From positions 6,357 through 70,356 of the forward strand of contig NZ_JAENHM010000001.1 of assembly GCF_016595245.1 (NCBI RefSeq): 64,000 nt of DNA, in the 5' to 3' direction. The notes beneath the pieces are model-generated. The model did not search any database, was not told the origin of the DNA, and saw only the letters and a list, made by a program, of their open reading frames with translations. Shown here piece after piece: positions 1-9,514 of the stretch (positions are counted from its first letter, which is position 1; each line of letters opens with the position of its first letter). Made by a program: the position numbers and the translations under genes. This stretch comes from Azospirillum endophyticum. GTDB taxonomy: Bacteria > Pseudomonadota > Alphaproteobacteria > Azospirillales > Azospirillaceae.

Positions 1-95
1 TTTCGGGATCCTTCGGTTCTCCGCTGTGACCATTGACCGTCCACGCCCGATCTCCGACGAAATCACTCACCTTCCGCGTTGATAATTTTAAACGT

Positions 96-121
96 TCGGA
101 TTAGTAAGTCGGATTAGTAAG
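96..121. repeat. Perfect 13-bp tandem duplication upstream of chemoreceptor
   Basis: TCGGATTAGTAAG occurs twice back to back at 96-108 and 109-121, and a partial third copy (TCGGATAA) lies near 130. It sits in the 5' leader of the chemoreceptor gene, in AT-richer sequence than the surroundings, so it could be an operator or promoter duplication. No function is shown. Confidence 0.6.
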
Positions 122-189
122 GTTGAGGGTCGGATAATTCCTTCGAGCGGGAAGTCCCCTGCCGAAGGCTTGGCGGGAGTGTGGGCAGA

Positions 190-1887
190 ATGGCTAAGAT
201 TCGTGCATTCGGACGACTCACAATCCGTGCCAAGATCATTGTCGCGGTGCTGGGCACCGTGGTGATGGCCGGCGCCTTCGGCCTGTTTACGCTCAGCCGG
301 CTCGAAATCCTAAACAATGCCGCCGAGACGATGCGCAGCCGCTCGCTGCCCGCGACCCAGCTGGCCGGTCAACTGACCTCCGCCGCGCAGAGCCACCGCA
401 TCGCCGAGGCCGCCTATGCGCTCGCCACCAACGAGATGCAGGTGAACCAGGCGGAAAAGGGCTGGACCGAGGCGGTGACCGAGGTGGCGGCCCGCCGTCA
501 GGCGGCCGGATCCCGCTTTGCCGGCGGCGAGGGTGCCGCCCGGCTTGCCGCGTTCGACGAGGCGTGGACCGCCTATGCCGCCGCGGCCGACCGCGTCCGC
601 AGCCAAGCGCGCGACGGCAACGCCCAGTCGGCCGTCAGCGTCTTCAAGCGTCCGAGCGCCGTCGCCTTCACCCGCGTGCAGGAGGCGCTCGACGCGCTGG
701 TCGACGGCACGATGGCCGATGCCGGCACCGTCGCCGACCAGGGAGCGGCGGTCTACAGCAACGCCCATGGCATGGTTCTGGGCGGAGTGACCCTCTGCAC
801 CCTGCTGGCGCTGGGCTTCGGCGTCGTGCTGGTGCGCGGCATCTCCCGTCCGATCCTGGAGGTCGCCAGCTCGCTGGAGCGGCTGGCCGCCCGCGATTTC
901 ACCGCCAGTTTCGAAGAGGACCGCCGCGACGAGATCGGCCGCATGGCCACCGCCGCCCGCGTCTTCCGCGACACCATGCTCGACACCGAGCGCCTCCAGC
1001 AGGAGCAGGAGCGGCTGAAGACCGCCGCCGCCGAGGAACGCCGCCGCGAACTGCGCAGGCTCGCCGACGGTTTCGAAGCGACGGTGAAGCGTCTCGTCGA
1101 AGCGCTGTCGGCCTCCACCGCCGAGATGGCGTCCGCCTCGACCGCCATGGCGGAGGGCGCCGCCGAAACGGCGCGCCATTCCGACGCGGTGTCGTCGGCC
1201 GCCGGCCGGGCGTCGGCCAATGTCGACAGCGTCGCCGCCGCCACCGCCGAACTGTCGGCCAGCTTCACCGGCATCGCCCAGCTGGTCGCCGACTCCGCCG
1301 GCATCGCCGCCGACGCCACCCGCGACGCCGAACGCAGCACCGCGGTGATGGGCAGTCTCGCCGAGGCGGCGGAGGAGATCGGCAAGGTGGTGGACATGAT
1401 TTCCGGCATCGCCGGCCAGACCAACCTGCTGGCGCTGAACGCCACCATCGAGGCGGCCCGCGCCGGCGAGGCCGGCAAGGGCTTCGCCGTTGTCGCCAGC
1501 GAGGTCAAGCAGCTCGCCGGCCAGACCGCCAAGGCCACCGCCGAGATCCAGGCGCGCATCGCCGAGATCCAGGGCGCGTCGGGCACCGCGGTCGACACCA
1601 TCGGCGCCGTCACCCGCACCATCGCCCGGCTGAACGAGATCGCCGCCGAAGTCGCCGCCGCGGTCGAACAGCAGTCCGCCGCCGTCGGTGAGATCGCCGC
1701 CAACATCCAGGACGCCGCCGACGGCACCCGCAGCGTCTCCGACAACATCGCCGCCGTCACCGCCGCCGCCGCCTCGGCCGAACAGGCGAGCGGCGTGATG
1801 GTGCGCTCGGTCGACACGGTCACTGGCGATGCCGGACGGATGCGGCAGGAGGTCGACGGCTTCCTGGGAGCGTTGCGGGCGTCGTGA
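190..1887 (+). CDS. Methyl-accepting chemotaxis protein
   Basis: Transmembrane chemoreceptor that passes ligand signals to a CheA/CheW array. A membrane segment lies near residues 13-33, followed by an all-helical periplasmic domain of about 150 residues (four-helix-bundle style). A second membrane segment lies near 195-215, then a HAMP domain, then a long cytoplasmic coiled coil with the canonical hairpin tip ([20 protein letters not shown]). The ATG at 190 was preferred to the GTG at 181 because GGGAG at 175-179 is spaced correctly only for 190. About 565 residues, a normal length. The gene is monocistronic as far as visible and is followed by a dispersed repeat. The ligand is unknown. Confidence 0.93.
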   Translation: MAKIRAFGRLTIRAKIIVAVLGTVVMAGAFGLFTLSRLEILNNAAETMRSRSLPATQLAGQLTSAAQSHRIAEAAYALATNEMQVNQAEKGWTEAVTEVAARRQAAGSRFAGGEGAARLAAFDEAWTAYAAAADRVRSQARDGNAQSAVSVFKRPSAVAFTRVQEALDALVDGTMADAGTVADQGAAVYSNAHGMVLGGVTLCTLLALGFGVVLVRGISRPILEVASSLERLAARDFTASFEEDRRDEIGRMATAARVFRDTMLDTERLQQEQERLKTAAAEERRRELRRLADGFEATVKRLVEALSASTAEMASASTAMAEGAAETARHSDAVSSAAGRASANVDSVAAATAELSASFTGIAQLVADSAGIAADATRDAERSTAVMGSLAEAAEEIGKVVDMISGIAGQTNLLALNATIEAARAGEAGKGFAVVASEVKQLAGQTAKATAEIQARIAEIQGASGTAVDTIGAVTRTIARLNEIAAEVAAAVEQQSAAVGEIAANIQDAADGTRSVSDNIAAVTAAAASAEQASGVMVRSVDTVTGDAGRMRQEVDGFLGALRAS

Positions 1888-1894
1888 AAAGCTA

Positions 1895-2001
1895 GCCCCC
1901 ACCTAGCCTCCCCCGCTGGGCGGGGGAGGGACTGCCGTCGCCTTCCCAAACAAGCACTTAATCCCCTCCCCCGCCCAGCGGGGGAGGGTTAGGGTGGGGG
2001 C
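1895..2001. repeat. Dispersed GC-rich inverted-repeat element (copy 1)
   Basis: Two GC-rich palindromic ends (CCTCCCCCGCTGGGCGGGGG and its counterpart CCCCCGCCCAGCGGGGGAGG) flank a short spacer, with GGTTAGGGTGGGGG at the right edge. The same layout recurs at about a dozen sites in this window, mostly between genes. It lies between the convergent ends of the chemoreceptor and tyrA, where it may also act as a bidirectional terminator. Confidence 0.75.
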
Positions 2002-2030
2002 AATCGAAGTCAACCCACCCCCCTTCCCCC

Positions 2031-2939
2031 TTACGCCTGCTTGGCGTCGATGATCCCGCGGCGCACCGCGCGGGTCTTGGTGAAGTGGTCCTGCAGCTGC
2101 TCGCCCTCGCCCCAGCGGATGGAGCGCTGCAAGGCCGTCAGGTCCTCGGTGAAGCGCTGGAGGATCTCGAGCACCGCCTCGCGGTTGTTCAGGAAGATGT
2201 CGCGCCACATCACCGGATCGCTGGCGGCGATGCGGGTGAAGTCGCGGAAACCGCCGGCCGAGAACTTGATGACCTCGGACTTGGTGTCCTCCTCCAGGTC
2301 GGATGCGGTGCCGACGATGGTGTAGGCGATCAGGTGCGGCAGGTGCGAGGTGATGGCCAACACCCGGTCGTGGTGGCTGGCCTCCATGATCTCCACGGTG
2401 GAGCCGACGCGGCGCCACAGCTCGGTCACCCGCTCCAGCGCCTGGCGGTCGGCGCCGGGCGGCGGGGTCAGGATGCACCAGCGGCCCTGGAACAGCGTGG
2501 CGAAGCCGGCTTCCGGCCCCGAATGCTCGGTGCCGGCCACCGGGTGGCCGGGGATCAGGGGAACGCCGTCGGGCAGATGCGGCCCGATGTCGCGCAGCGC
2601 CGCCTGCTTGACCGAACCGACGTCGGTGACGATGGTCCCGGGTTTCAGCAGCGGCCCGATCGCTTCGCCCACCGCGGCATAGCTGCCGACCGGGGTCGCC
2701 AGCACCACCAGATCGGCGCCGGCCAGCGCCGCCGCCAGATCGGTGGAAGCCTCCGCCACGATGCCCAGCTCCAGCGCCTTGGCGCAGGCATCGGCACTGC
2801 GGTCGGCGCAGACGACCTGCCGCGCGATCCCATACTCCGCCAACGCCCGCGCCAGGGAGGAGCCGATCAGACCGATGCCGATGATGGCGACGCGGTCGAA
2901 CAGGGGAGCGGAAACGGTGTCGGTGCTGGCGGTGGACAT
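2031..2939 (-). CDS. tyrA: Prephenate/arogenate dehydrogenase family protein
   Basis: Oxidative decarboxylation of prephenate (or arogenate) in tyrosine biosynthesis; cytoplasmic. The N-terminus holds an NAD(P)-binding Rossmann motif (IIGIGLIGSSLARAL). The conserved HPVAGTEHSG substrate-site motif follows, then an all-helical dimerisation domain. The 302-residue length fits monofunctional TyrA, and there is no chorismate mutase or ACT domain. The ATG at 2939 gives a short Ser/Thr-rich lead-in before the Rossmann strand. Whether it prefers prephenate or arogenate cannot be decided from sequence alone. Confidence 0.92.
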   Translation of the reverse strand: MSTASTDTVSAPLFDRVAIIGIGLIGSSLARALAEYGIARQVVCADRSADACAKALELGIVAEASTDLAAALAGADLVVLATPVGSYAAVGEAIGPLLKPGTIVTDVGSVKQAALRDIGPHLPDGVPLIPGHPVAGTEHSGPEAGFATLFQGRWCILTPPPGADRQALERVTELWRRVGSTVEIMEASHHDRVLAITSHLPHLIAYTIVGTASDLEEDTKSEVIKFSAGGFRDFTRIAASDPVMWRDIFLNNREAVLEILQRFTEDLTALQRSIRWGEGEQLQDHFTKTRAVRRGIIDAKQA

Positions 2940-3050
2940 GACGCTGGGTGTCCCGAAAGCGGAGTGAACGGGCGAAAAACCGTCCCGTTTAAACCACCTC
3001 GCACCCGCCGGACCAAGCGATTCTTTCTCGCCCGAACTCTGGCGGCCCTC

Positions 3051-3962
3051 TCAGCCGTCGTTGCGCGTCATCTCCGCCCTGAGCGCTTGGGCCAGCCGCT
3101 GGAAGGTCTCCTTCCGGCCGGAGGTGCGGCGCCAGGCCAGCGCGATCCGCCGCCCCGGCCGGTCGCCGGCCAGCGGGCGCACCGCCAGATCCAGCCCGCG
3201 CAGGATGCCGGAATCGACCGCCATCTGCGGCAGCAGCGTCACCCCCAGCCCGTTCGCCACCATCTGCACCAGCGTGTGCAGGCTGGTGCCCTGGAAGGCG
3301 GTGTTGTGCGGCGTGGCGTCCAGCGCGCAGGCGGCCATGGCATGGTCGCGCAGGCAATGCCCGTCCTCCAGCAGCAGCAGATCCTCCGACGGGACCGTCA
3401 CCGGCTGCGCCGGGTCGCCGCCGCTCAGCCGGTGGCCGGTGGGGCAGACGAAGGAGAAGCGGTCCTCGGCGATGTCCTCCGTTTCCAGGTCGCCCATCGG
3501 ATAGGGCAAGGCCAGCAGCGCCGCGTCCAGCTTGCCGGCGTTCAGCTGCTCCAGCAGCCGCGCCGTCTGGTCCTCGCGCAGGTAGAGCCGCAGGCGCGGG
3601 AAGGACTCGCGCAGGGCCGGCATCACCCGGGGGATCAGGAAGGGTCCGATGGTCGGGATCACGCCGAGATGGAGCGCCCCCGACATCGGGTCGGCGGCGG
3701 AGCGGGTGATGTCCACCAGTTCCTCCGCCCCCTTCAGCAGTTGCCGCGCCCGCTCGGCGATCTCGCGGCCGAGCGGGGTCGGCAGCACCGACCGGCGCGT
3801 CCGCTCCACCAGCGTGGCGCCCAGCAGATCCTCCAGCTCCTGCAAACCGGCGCTGAGCGTCGACTGGCTGACGAGGCAGGCCTCCGCCGCCTGCCCGAAA
3901 TGGCAGCGGTCGACGACGGCGACGAGGTAGCGGAGCTGGCGCAAGGTGGGGAGCGGTTTCAT
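3051..3962 (-). CDS. oxyR: Hydrogen peroxide-responsive LysR-type regulator OxyR
   Basis: LysR-family activator, 303 residues, with a winged helix-turn-helix in the first 65 residues. The redox pair is visible as Cys203 and Cys212 in GHCLRDHAMAAC, the same nine-residue spacing and context as Cys199/Cys208 of E. coli OxyR. It is divergent from ahpC-ahpF across a 248-bp AT-richer intergenic region, the usual arrangement for peroxide control of alkyl hydroperoxide reductase. A specific OxyR footprint was not assigned. Confidence 0.93.
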   Translation of the reverse strand: MKPLPTLRQLRYLVAVVDRCHFGQAAEACLVSQSTLSAGLQELEDLLGATLVERTRRSVLPTPLGREIAERARQLLKGAEELVDITRSAADPMSGALHLGVIPTIGPFLIPRVMPALRESFPRLRLYLREDQTARLLEQLNAGKLDAALLALPYPMGDLETEDIAEDRFSFVCPTGHRLSGGDPAQPVTVPSEDLLLLEDGHCLRDHAMAACALDATPHNTAFQGTSLHTLVQMVANGLGVTLLPQMAVDSGILRGLDLAVRPLAGDRPGRRIALAWRRTSGRKETFQRLAQALRAEMTRNDG

Positions 3963-4210
3963 GCCCGGTTATGTAATCGGATTAATCGATCAGTTCAATT
4001 GGTATTTTCTACTTCTCTTGATCACAGATTTCCCGTATTCCTCCATTCGTCAACGGGACAACGGAACGACGCCCCGCTCCCGGCCACACGGCAGGCCCCC
4101 TTGTTCGACCCGGTGCGCCGCACTAAGTCGGGCATGTCACGGACACCGGCCGGGGCCAGCGCCAGGGATTGGGGCGACAACCAAATCATCGCATTCATCG
4201 GAGAACACAA

Positions 4211-4774
4211 ATGTCCTTGATCAACAGCGAGATTAAGCCCTTCAAGGCGACCGCGTACAAGAACGGCAAGTTCATCGACGTGACCGACGCCGACCTGAAG
4301 GGCAAGTGGTCGGTCGTGTTCTTCTACCCGGCCGACTTCACCTTCGTCTGCCCGACGGAGCTGGAAGACCTGGCCGACAACTACGCCGAATTCCAGAAGC
4401 TGGGCGTCGAGGTCTACAGCGTCTCGACCGACACCCACTTCTGCCACAAGGCCTGGCACGACACCTCGCCGGCCATCGGCAAGATCGGCTACACCATGAT
4501 CGGCGACCCGACGCTGGCGATCAGCCGCAACTTCGAGGTCCTGATCGAGGAAGTCGGCCTGGCCGACCGTGGCACCTTCGTCGTCGACCCGGACGGCAAG
4601 ATCCAGATCGTCGAGATCACCGCCGGCGGCGTCGGCCGCGATGCCAAGGAACTGCTGCGCAAGATCAAGGCCGTCCAGTACGTCGCCGCCCATCCGGGCG
4701 AGGTCTGCCCGGCCAAGTGGCAGGAAGGCGAGAAGACCCTCGCCCCGTCGCTCGACCTCGTCGGCAAGATCTAA
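4211..4774 (+). CDS. ahpC: Alkyl hydroperoxide reductase peroxiredoxin subunit C
   Basis: Typical 2-Cys peroxiredoxin reducing H2O2, organic peroxides and peroxynitrite. The peroxidatic Cys47 is in DFTFVCPTE and the resolving Cys166 in [10 protein letters not shown]; both positions and the 187-residue length equal those of E. coli AhpC. The start at 4211 was chosen over an in-frame upstream codon at 4169 because GGAGAA at 4200-4205 is a good ribosome-binding site and the protein then begins MSLINSEIK as in the family. It is followed by its reductase gene ahpF and divergent from oxyR. Confidence 0.97.
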   Translation: MSLINSEIKPFKATAYKNGKFIDVTDADLKGKWSVVFFYPADFTFVCPTELEDLADNYAEFQKLGVEVYSVSTDTHFCHKAWHDTSPAIGKIGYTMIGDPTLAISRNFEVLIEEVGLADRGTFVVDPDGKIQIVEITAGGVGRDAKELLRKIKAVQYVAAHPGEVCPAKWQEGEKTLAPSLDLVGKI

Positions 4775-5184
4775 GGTTTCCAGGGGGGCTCCTTCGGGAA
4801 CCCTGAGGATCGGGGACCGGCTTCGGCCGGTCTCCGCCCCCGCGGTAAACGCGGGTTTGCAACAGGTATCCTTGCCGGCCCAGCTGGCCGCAAGGCGGGT
4901 TTTTACGGGTCGGCTTTTCAAAACCCTCCCGCTCACGGCGGCCGTCGTCGGTTTCCCCATCCCCGCGAAGGCGGGCACCCGGGCGCTTTTTGTCGCAGCC
5001 TTTTCCAAGCCTGGATCCCCGCCTGCGCGGGGAGGACGATGACGTTCGACCCACTTCGCTGTTTCAAAACCAGGCCGCCCGCCCGACCGGCTCATCCTGC
5101 TCGGGCCACCATTTTCTCCGCCCGGACCGCCGCGACCATGCGCAGGCGATCCGCCCCGGACACGAGACGTTGGGAACGAAAGCC
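4775..5184. other. ahpC-ahpF intergenic region
   Basis: A 410-bp gap without a convincing gene. It begins with a small hairpin (GACCGGC-TTCG-GCCGGTC, 4815-4832) that could attenuate or stabilise the ahpC end, and it contains a dispersed repeat at about 4957-5042. An open frame into ahpF begins at 4990, but its residues before 5185 are repeat-derived and do not resemble AhpF. Confidence 0.6.
4957..5042. repeat. Dispersed inverted repeat (CCCCGCGAAGGCGGG type)
   Basis: CCCCATCCCCGCGAAGGCGGG at the left and GGATCCCCGCCTGCGCGGGG at the right form imperfect inverted ends around a short spacer. This is a widespread alphaproteobacterial intergenic repeat type and differs from the CCCTCTCCCC family elsewhere in the window. 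It sits between ahpC and ahpF. Confidence 0.6.
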
Positions 5185-6780
5185 ATGCTGGACGCCAATC
5201 TGCAGACTCAGTTGAAGGCCTATCTGGAGCGCATCACCCACCCGATCACGCTGGTGGCGTCGCTGGACGACGGGGCGAAGTCGCGGGAGATGCTGGACCT
5301 GCTGGAGGACATCGCGTCGCTGTCCGGCAAGATCACGTTGGACCGCAACGGCAACGGCGAGCGCCGCCCCTCCTTCGCCATCGTCCGTGACGGCAGCGAC
5401 ATCGGCGTCACCTTCGCCGGTCTGCCGATGGGCCACGAGTTCAACTCGCTGGTGCTGGCCCTGCTCCAGGTCGGCGGCCACCCGTCCAAGGAATCCGAGG
5501 AGCTGCTGGAGCAGATCCGCACTCTCGACGGCGATTTCCGCTTCGAGACCTATTTCTCGCTGACCTGCCAGAACTGCCCGGACGTCGTCCAGGCGCTGAA
5601 CCTGATGAGCGCGCTGAACCCGCGGATCAAGCATGTCGCCATCGACGGCGCGCTGTTCCAGCAGGAGGTCGAGCAGCGTCAGGTGATGGCCGTCCCCACC
5701 GTCTTCCTGAACGGCGAGCCCTTCGCCCAGGGCCGCATGGACGTGGCGCAGATCGTCGCCAAGCTCGATACCGGCGCCGTCGCCCGCGCCGCCGAGAAGA
5801 TCAAGACCAAGGCTCCGTTCGAGGTGCTGGTGATCGGCGGCGGCCCCGCCGGCGCCGCTGCCGCCATCTACGCCGCCCGCAAGGGTATCCGCACCGGCGT
5901 AGCGGCCGAGCGCTTCGGCGGCCAGGTGCTCGACACCATGGCGATCGAGAACTTCATCTCGGTCTCCCACACCGAGGGTCCGAAGCTGGCCGCGGCGCTG
6001 GAACAGCACGTCAAGGACTATGAGGTCGACGTGATGAACCTGCAGACCGCCACCGCCCTGGTGCCGGCCGCGCAGGAAGGCGGGCTGATCGAGGTGAAGC
6101 TGGCCAGCGGCGCCTCGCTGAAGTCCCGCACCGTGGTGCTGTCGACCGGCGCCCGCTGGCGCTCGATGAACGTCCCGGGCGAGGCCGAGTACCGCAACAA
6201 GGGCGTCGCCTACTGCCCGCACTGCGACGGTCCGCTGTTCAAGGGCAAGCGCGTGGCGGTGATCGGCGGCGGCAATTCCGGCGTCGAGGCGGCCATCGAC
6301 CTCGCCGGCATCGTCTCGCACGTCACGCTGATCGAGTTCGACAGCCAGCTGCGTGCCGACGCGGTGCTGCAGCGCAAGCTGCACAGCCTGCCCAACGTCA
6401 CCGTCCTCCTCTCGGCCCAGACCACCGAAGTGCATGGCGACGGCAACAAGGTCGTCGGCCTGTCCTACAAGGAGCGCAACGGCGGCGAGCTGAAGCGGGT
6501 GGAACTGGAAGGCATCTTCGTGCAGATCGGCCTGGTGCCGAACACCGAATGGCTGAAGGGCACGCTGGCGCTGACTCCGCGCGGCGAGATCGAGATCGAC
6601 AACCGCGGCCAGACCTCGCTGCCCGGCGTGTTCGCCGCCGGCGACGCAACGACGGTGCCGTTCAAGCAGATCGTCATCGCCATGGGCGAAGGGTCGAAGG
6701 CGGCACTCGCCGCCTTCGACCACTTGATCCGCACCGTCCCCGCCGAGGAAGCCGTCCCGGCGACGATCGCGGCGGAGTGA
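5185..6780 (+). CDS. ahpF: Alkyl hydroperoxide reductase flavoprotein subunit F
   Basis: NADH-dependent disulfide reductase that recycles AhpC. The N-terminal tandem thioredoxin-fold domain carries CQNC (Cys128/Cys131). A linker follows, then an FAD motif ([12 protein letters not shown]), the active-site disulfide CPHC in AYCPHCDGP, an NAD motif ([12 protein letters not shown]) and a C-terminal FAD motif ([15 protein letters not shown]). The length is 531 residues (E. coli 521). The start at 5185 ([10 protein letters not shown]) matches the family N-terminus. It follows ahpC and ends at a clear intrinsic terminator. Confidence 0.97.
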   Translation: MLDANLQTQLKAYLERITHPITLVASLDDGAKSREMLDLLEDIASLSGKITLDRNGNGERRPSFAIVRDGSDIGVTFAGLPMGHEFNSLVLALLQVGGHPSKESEELLEQIRTLDGDFRFETYFSLTCQNCPDVVQALNLMSALNPRIKHVAIDGALFQQEVEQRQVMAVPTVFLNGEPFAQGRMDVAQIVAKLDTGAVARAAEKIKTKAPFEVLVIGGGPAGAAAAIYAARKGIRTGVAAERFGGQVLDTMAIENFISVSHTEGPKLAAALEQHVKDYEVDVMNLQTATALVPAAQEGGLIEVKLASGASLKSRTVVLSTGARWRSMNVPGEAEYRNKGVAYCPHCDGPLFKGKRVAVIGGGNSGVEAAIDLAGIVSHVTLIEFDSQLRADAVLQRKLHSLPNVTVLLSAQTTEVHGDGNKVVGLSYKERNGGELKRVELEGIFVQIGLVPNTEWLKGTLALTPRGEIEIDNRGQTSLPGVFAAGDATTVPFKQIVIAMGEGSKAALAAFDHLIRTVPAEEAVPATIAAE

Positions 6781-6795
6781 GGACGCGGAGTTGAG

Positions 6796-6831
6796 AAAGC
6801 CGGCGGCTCCGGGAGGGGCCGCCGGCTTTTT
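6796..6831 (+). terminator. Intrinsic terminator after ahpF
   Basis: AAAGCCGGCGGC (6796-6807), a ten-base loop, then GCCGCCGGCTTTTT (6818-6831): a 12-bp stem followed by a T run, 16 bp after the ahpF stop. The flanking A run suggests it may also serve the convergent DUF3830 gene. Confidence 0.85.
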
Positions 6832-6858
6832 CCTGTCGGCACCCCGCCCGCGCGAAAA

Positions 6859-7275
6859 TCAGCGGGCCAGGTCGAAGCGGATCGGCTGCGCGCCCTGCCA
6901 CAGGGTGCGCTTGCCGAGTTCCGCCAGATTCTCCATCCCCTCGGTGATGGTGATGAAGTGGTTGCCGGCGAGCTGGCCCATCTTGCTGGAGAACTGGACG
7001 CCGCCATAGGCCAGCAGGATCTCGGTCTCGCTGATGCCGCCCGGATAGAGGATGAACTGGCCCGGCGCCGGGTGGCTGGTGTGGTTCTCGTAGCCGAGGC
7101 CGAAATCGGTGTCGCCCAGCGGGATCCACACGCCTTCTCCGCTCCAGCGGACATGGACGATCTGGCCCTCGTAGGGCAGCAGGCTGCGGAACTTGGCGCA
7201 GGTCTTCGGCGCGGCAGCCGTCTCGAAGCGGGCGCCGAAGGTGAAGGGGCCGGCGGTGATGGTCAGGGCGTCCAT
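6859..7275 (-). CDS. DUF3830 (cyclophilin-like) protein
   Basis: A 138-residue soluble protein with no signal peptide or membrane segment. The sequence (YEGQIVHVRWSGEGVWIPLG, then PAPGQFILYPGG) matches the DUF3830 family as I remember it, a small beta-barrel family often found beside hydantoinase or amidohydrolase genes. Its enzymatic role is not established. It is the last gene of a leftward operon following the dihydropyrimidinase-like gene (47-bp gap), suggesting a role in the same degradation pathway, perhaps lactone/amide handling or substrate isomerisation. That role is inference. Confidence 0.7.
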   Translation of the reverse strand: MDALTITAGPFTFGARFETAAAPKTCAKFRSLLPYEGQIVHVRWSGEGVWIPLGDTDFGLGYENHTSHPAPGQFILYPGGISETEILLAYGGVQFSSKMGQLAGNHFITITEGMENLAELGKRTLWQGAQPIRFDLAR

Positions 7276-7322
7276 GTGTGGTGGTCCTCAAGTCTAAAGT
7301 TCAGGAAAGGGCAGTCGTCTCG

Positions 7323-8747
7323 TCAGGCGGCGCCGACCTTCGGCCGCGCCAGATCCGGCGTGTCGCAGCGCAGGAAGGCGCCGCGGCCGGGCTGCGCCAC
7401 GCAGGCGCCCTTCTCCACCACCACCTCGCCGCGCGACAGCACGGTCTCCGGCCAGCCGGTCACCTCCAGCCCCTCGTAGGGGGTGTAGTCGACGTTGTGG
7501 TGCAGCATGCCGTTGGTGATGGTGACCTTGCGGTCGGGGTCGTAGATGACGATGTCGGCATCGGCGCCGATGGCGAGGCTGCCCTTGCGCGGGTGCAGGC
7601 CGTACATCTTGGCCGGGTTGGTCGAGGACAGCTCGACGAAGCGCTGCAGGCTGATGCGGCCCTTCTTCACCCCTTCGGAGAACAGGATCGGCAGCCGCGT
7701 CTCGATGCCCGGCACGCCGTTGGGGATCCAGTTGAAGGGCGTGTTGGCGCCGTGCAGCATCTTGCCCTTGGGGTCCTGGTAGCGGAAGGGCGCGTGGTCG
7801 GACGACACGATGTGGAAGGTGCCGCCGGCCAGCGCGTCCCAGACCGCCGCCTGGTTGGCCTTGTCGCGCGGCGGTGGCGAGCAGATGCACTTGGCCCCCT
7901 CCATGCCGTGGCCGTGCAAATCATGCTCGGTCAGCACCATGTATTGCGGGCAGGTCTCGGCGTAGATGCGCATGCCGCGGCCCTGCGCCCAGTGGATCTG
8001 CTCGATGGCCTCGCGGCCCGAGACATGGACGATCAGGATCGGCACGTCGGCCAGCTCGGCCATGGCGATGGCGCGGTGGGTCGCCTCGCGCTCCACCAGC
8101 ATCGGCCGGGAATCGGCGTGGTAGCGCGGCGCGGTGTGGCCGGCGGCGAGCAGCTTGTCGGTCAGCCAGCCGATGAAGTCGGCGTTCTCGGCATGGATCA
8201 TCGCCATGGCGCCGTCGCGCCGGGCGACGCTGAGCAGCTCCAGCACCTGCCGGTCGTTCAGCTTCATGTCGTCATAGGTCATGTAGATCTTGAACGACGT
8301 GTAGCCGTCATGGATCAGCGCCGGCAGATCCTGGCCGAGCAGCTGGTCGGTCGGGTCGCTGACGATGAGGTGGAAGGCGTAGTCGATCACCGCCTTGCCG
8401 TCGGCCCGGCGGTGGTAGTCGGTCACCGCGTCGCGCAGCGACTGGCCCTTGAACTGGCAGGCGAAGGGGATGACCGTCGTGGTCCCGCCGCAGGCCGCCG
8501 AGCGGGTTCCGGTCTCGAAATCGTCGGCCGACTGCGAGCCGTCGCTGGTCGGCTGGTCGAGGTGGCAATGGCCGTCGACGCCGCCCGGCAGCACCAGCTT
8601 GCCGGTCGCGTCGATCTCGCGGGCGCCCGGCCCCAGCCCGGCCCCGATGGCGGCGATGCGGCCGCCGATCACGCCGAGGTCGGCGGCGAACACGTCGGAC
8701 GCGGTGGCCAGCGTGCCGTTGCGGATTACGGTATCGAACTGCGGCAT
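7323..8747 (-). CDS. Dihydropyrimidinase/hydantoinase family cyclic amidohydrolase
   Basis: Metal-dependent hydrolase opening cyclic amides such as dihydropyrimidines and hydantoins. The metal-site motif GHCHLDQPTSDG follows the N-terminal beta domain. The candidate carbamylated lysine is in SFKIYMTYDD, with further His ligands in LIVHVSG and in SSDHAPF. The length of 474 residues is normal. AGGGAGAG lies just upstream of the ATG. No carbamoylase gene is nearby, so the product would be left as an N-carbamoyl acid unless it is processed elsewhere. Family membership is firm; the substrate is unknown, and D-hydantoinase or another imide hydrolase is possible. Confidence 0.88.
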   Translation of the reverse strand: MPQFDTVIRNGTLATASDVFAADLGVIGGRIAAIGAGLGPGAREIDATGKLVLPGGVDGHCHLDQPTSDGSQSADDFETGTRSAACGGTTTVIPFACQFKGQSLRDAVTDYHRRADGKAVIDYAFHLIVSDPTDQLLGQDLPALIHDGYTSFKIYMTYDDMKLNDRQVLELLSVARRDGAMAMIHAENADFIGWLTDKLLAAGHTAPRYHADSRPMLVEREATHRAIAMAELADVPILIVHVSGREAIEQIHWAQGRGMRIYAETCPQYMVLTEHDLHGHGMEGAKCICSPPPRDKANQAAVWDALAGGTFHIVSSDHAPFRYQDPKGKMLHGANTPFNWIPNGVPGIETRLPILFSEGVKKGRISLQRFVELSSTNPAKMYGLHPRKGSLAIGADADIVIYDPDRKVTITNGMLHHNVDYTPYEGLEVTGWPETVLSRGEVVVEKGACVAQPGRGAFLRCDTPDLARPKVGAA

Positions 8748-8810
8748 GGAACTCTCCCTGGGTCCCGAAGGACGGGTCTTGCGGTTGCCGGGATCACAAA
8801 AAAACCGGGA

Positions 8811-9500
8811 TTACAGGAAATAGCCGCCTGGATTTGCCTCGGCGGCGATGGCGCGGCGGGCGTCGTCCTGGAGGTTGCGCAGATGCGCCAGCATGGCGGC
8901 CTTGGCGGCGGCGGCGTCCCGCCGTTCCACCGCGTCCAGCACCGCCCGGTGCTCCGTGTCGATCTCGCCCTTGCGGTGGAAGCTGCTGGAGATGCGGAAC
9001 AGGCGGGCGACCACCCGCATGCGCGTGATGGTCTCGGCCAGCGTCGCATTCCCGCTGACATGGGCGAAGAAGCTGTGGAAATGATTGTCGTAGAGCCAGT
9101 GCTGCATGTCGTCCTCGCCGCCCTCCAGCGCGTCCAGCCCGCGCCGCAATTCGGCGAGGTCCGTGTCGCCGACCAGCGGCACCGCGGTTTCGATGGCGTG
9201 GCATTCCAACAGCTCGCGCATCTGCATGCATTCGAAGAACTCGCGGGCCGAGACGATGCGGACACGATAACTGCGCTCGCTGGTGCGCTCCAGCAGCCCC
9301 TCTCCGACCAGCCGGACCAGCGCCTCGCGCATCGGCGTGCGCGACACGTTCAGCCGCTCGGCCAGCCGCCCCTCCGGCACCTCGGCGCCGCCGGGGATCT
9401 CGCGGCTGAGGATAAGCTCGCGCAGGTGCCCGAAGGCGCGGTCGCCGAGGTTGGCTGTCCGGGAGGATAGCGGGAGGGCCGGAGGGTGCGGAGGAGTCAT
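8811..9500 (-). CDS. GntR-family (FadR/FCD subgroup) regulator, first of two at this locus
   Basis: About 229 residues: an N-terminal winged helix (LAERLNVSRTPMREALVRL) and a C-terminal all-helical FCD ligand domain with metal-binding His/Asp candidates (HFHSFFAHVSGN). The ATG at 9500 was chosen; a GTG at 9518 would overlap the upstream permease end. It lies within the leftward catabolic operon between the permease and hydrolase genes. It is a clear paralogue of the GntR gene at 16195-16887, so the divergent locus is bracketed by two related repressors or activators. Confidence 0.9.
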   Translation of the reverse strand: MTPPHPPALPLSSRTANLGDRAFGHLRELILSREIPGGAEVPEGRLAERLNVSRTPMREALVRLVGEGLLERTSERSYRVRIVSAREFFECMQMRELLECHAIETAVPLVGDTDLAELRRGLDALEGGEDDMQHWLYDNHFHSFFAHVSGNATLAETITRMRVVARLFRISSSFHRKGEIDTEHRAVLDAVERRDAAAAKAAMLAHLRNLQDDARRAIAAEANPGGYFL

Positions 9501-9514
9501 GGCCGAGCGCCTTT

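Noticed and set aside
3963-4210. OxyR binding site in the oxyR-ahpC gap
   Set aside because: The region is the right place, but I could not fit the four-part ATAG/CTAT spacing convincingly, so no site is listed.
4990-5184. N-terminal extension of AhpF by 65 residues
   Set aside because: The extension is encoded by a dispersed repeat and has no counterpart in AhpF; the start at 5185 gives the family N-terminus.
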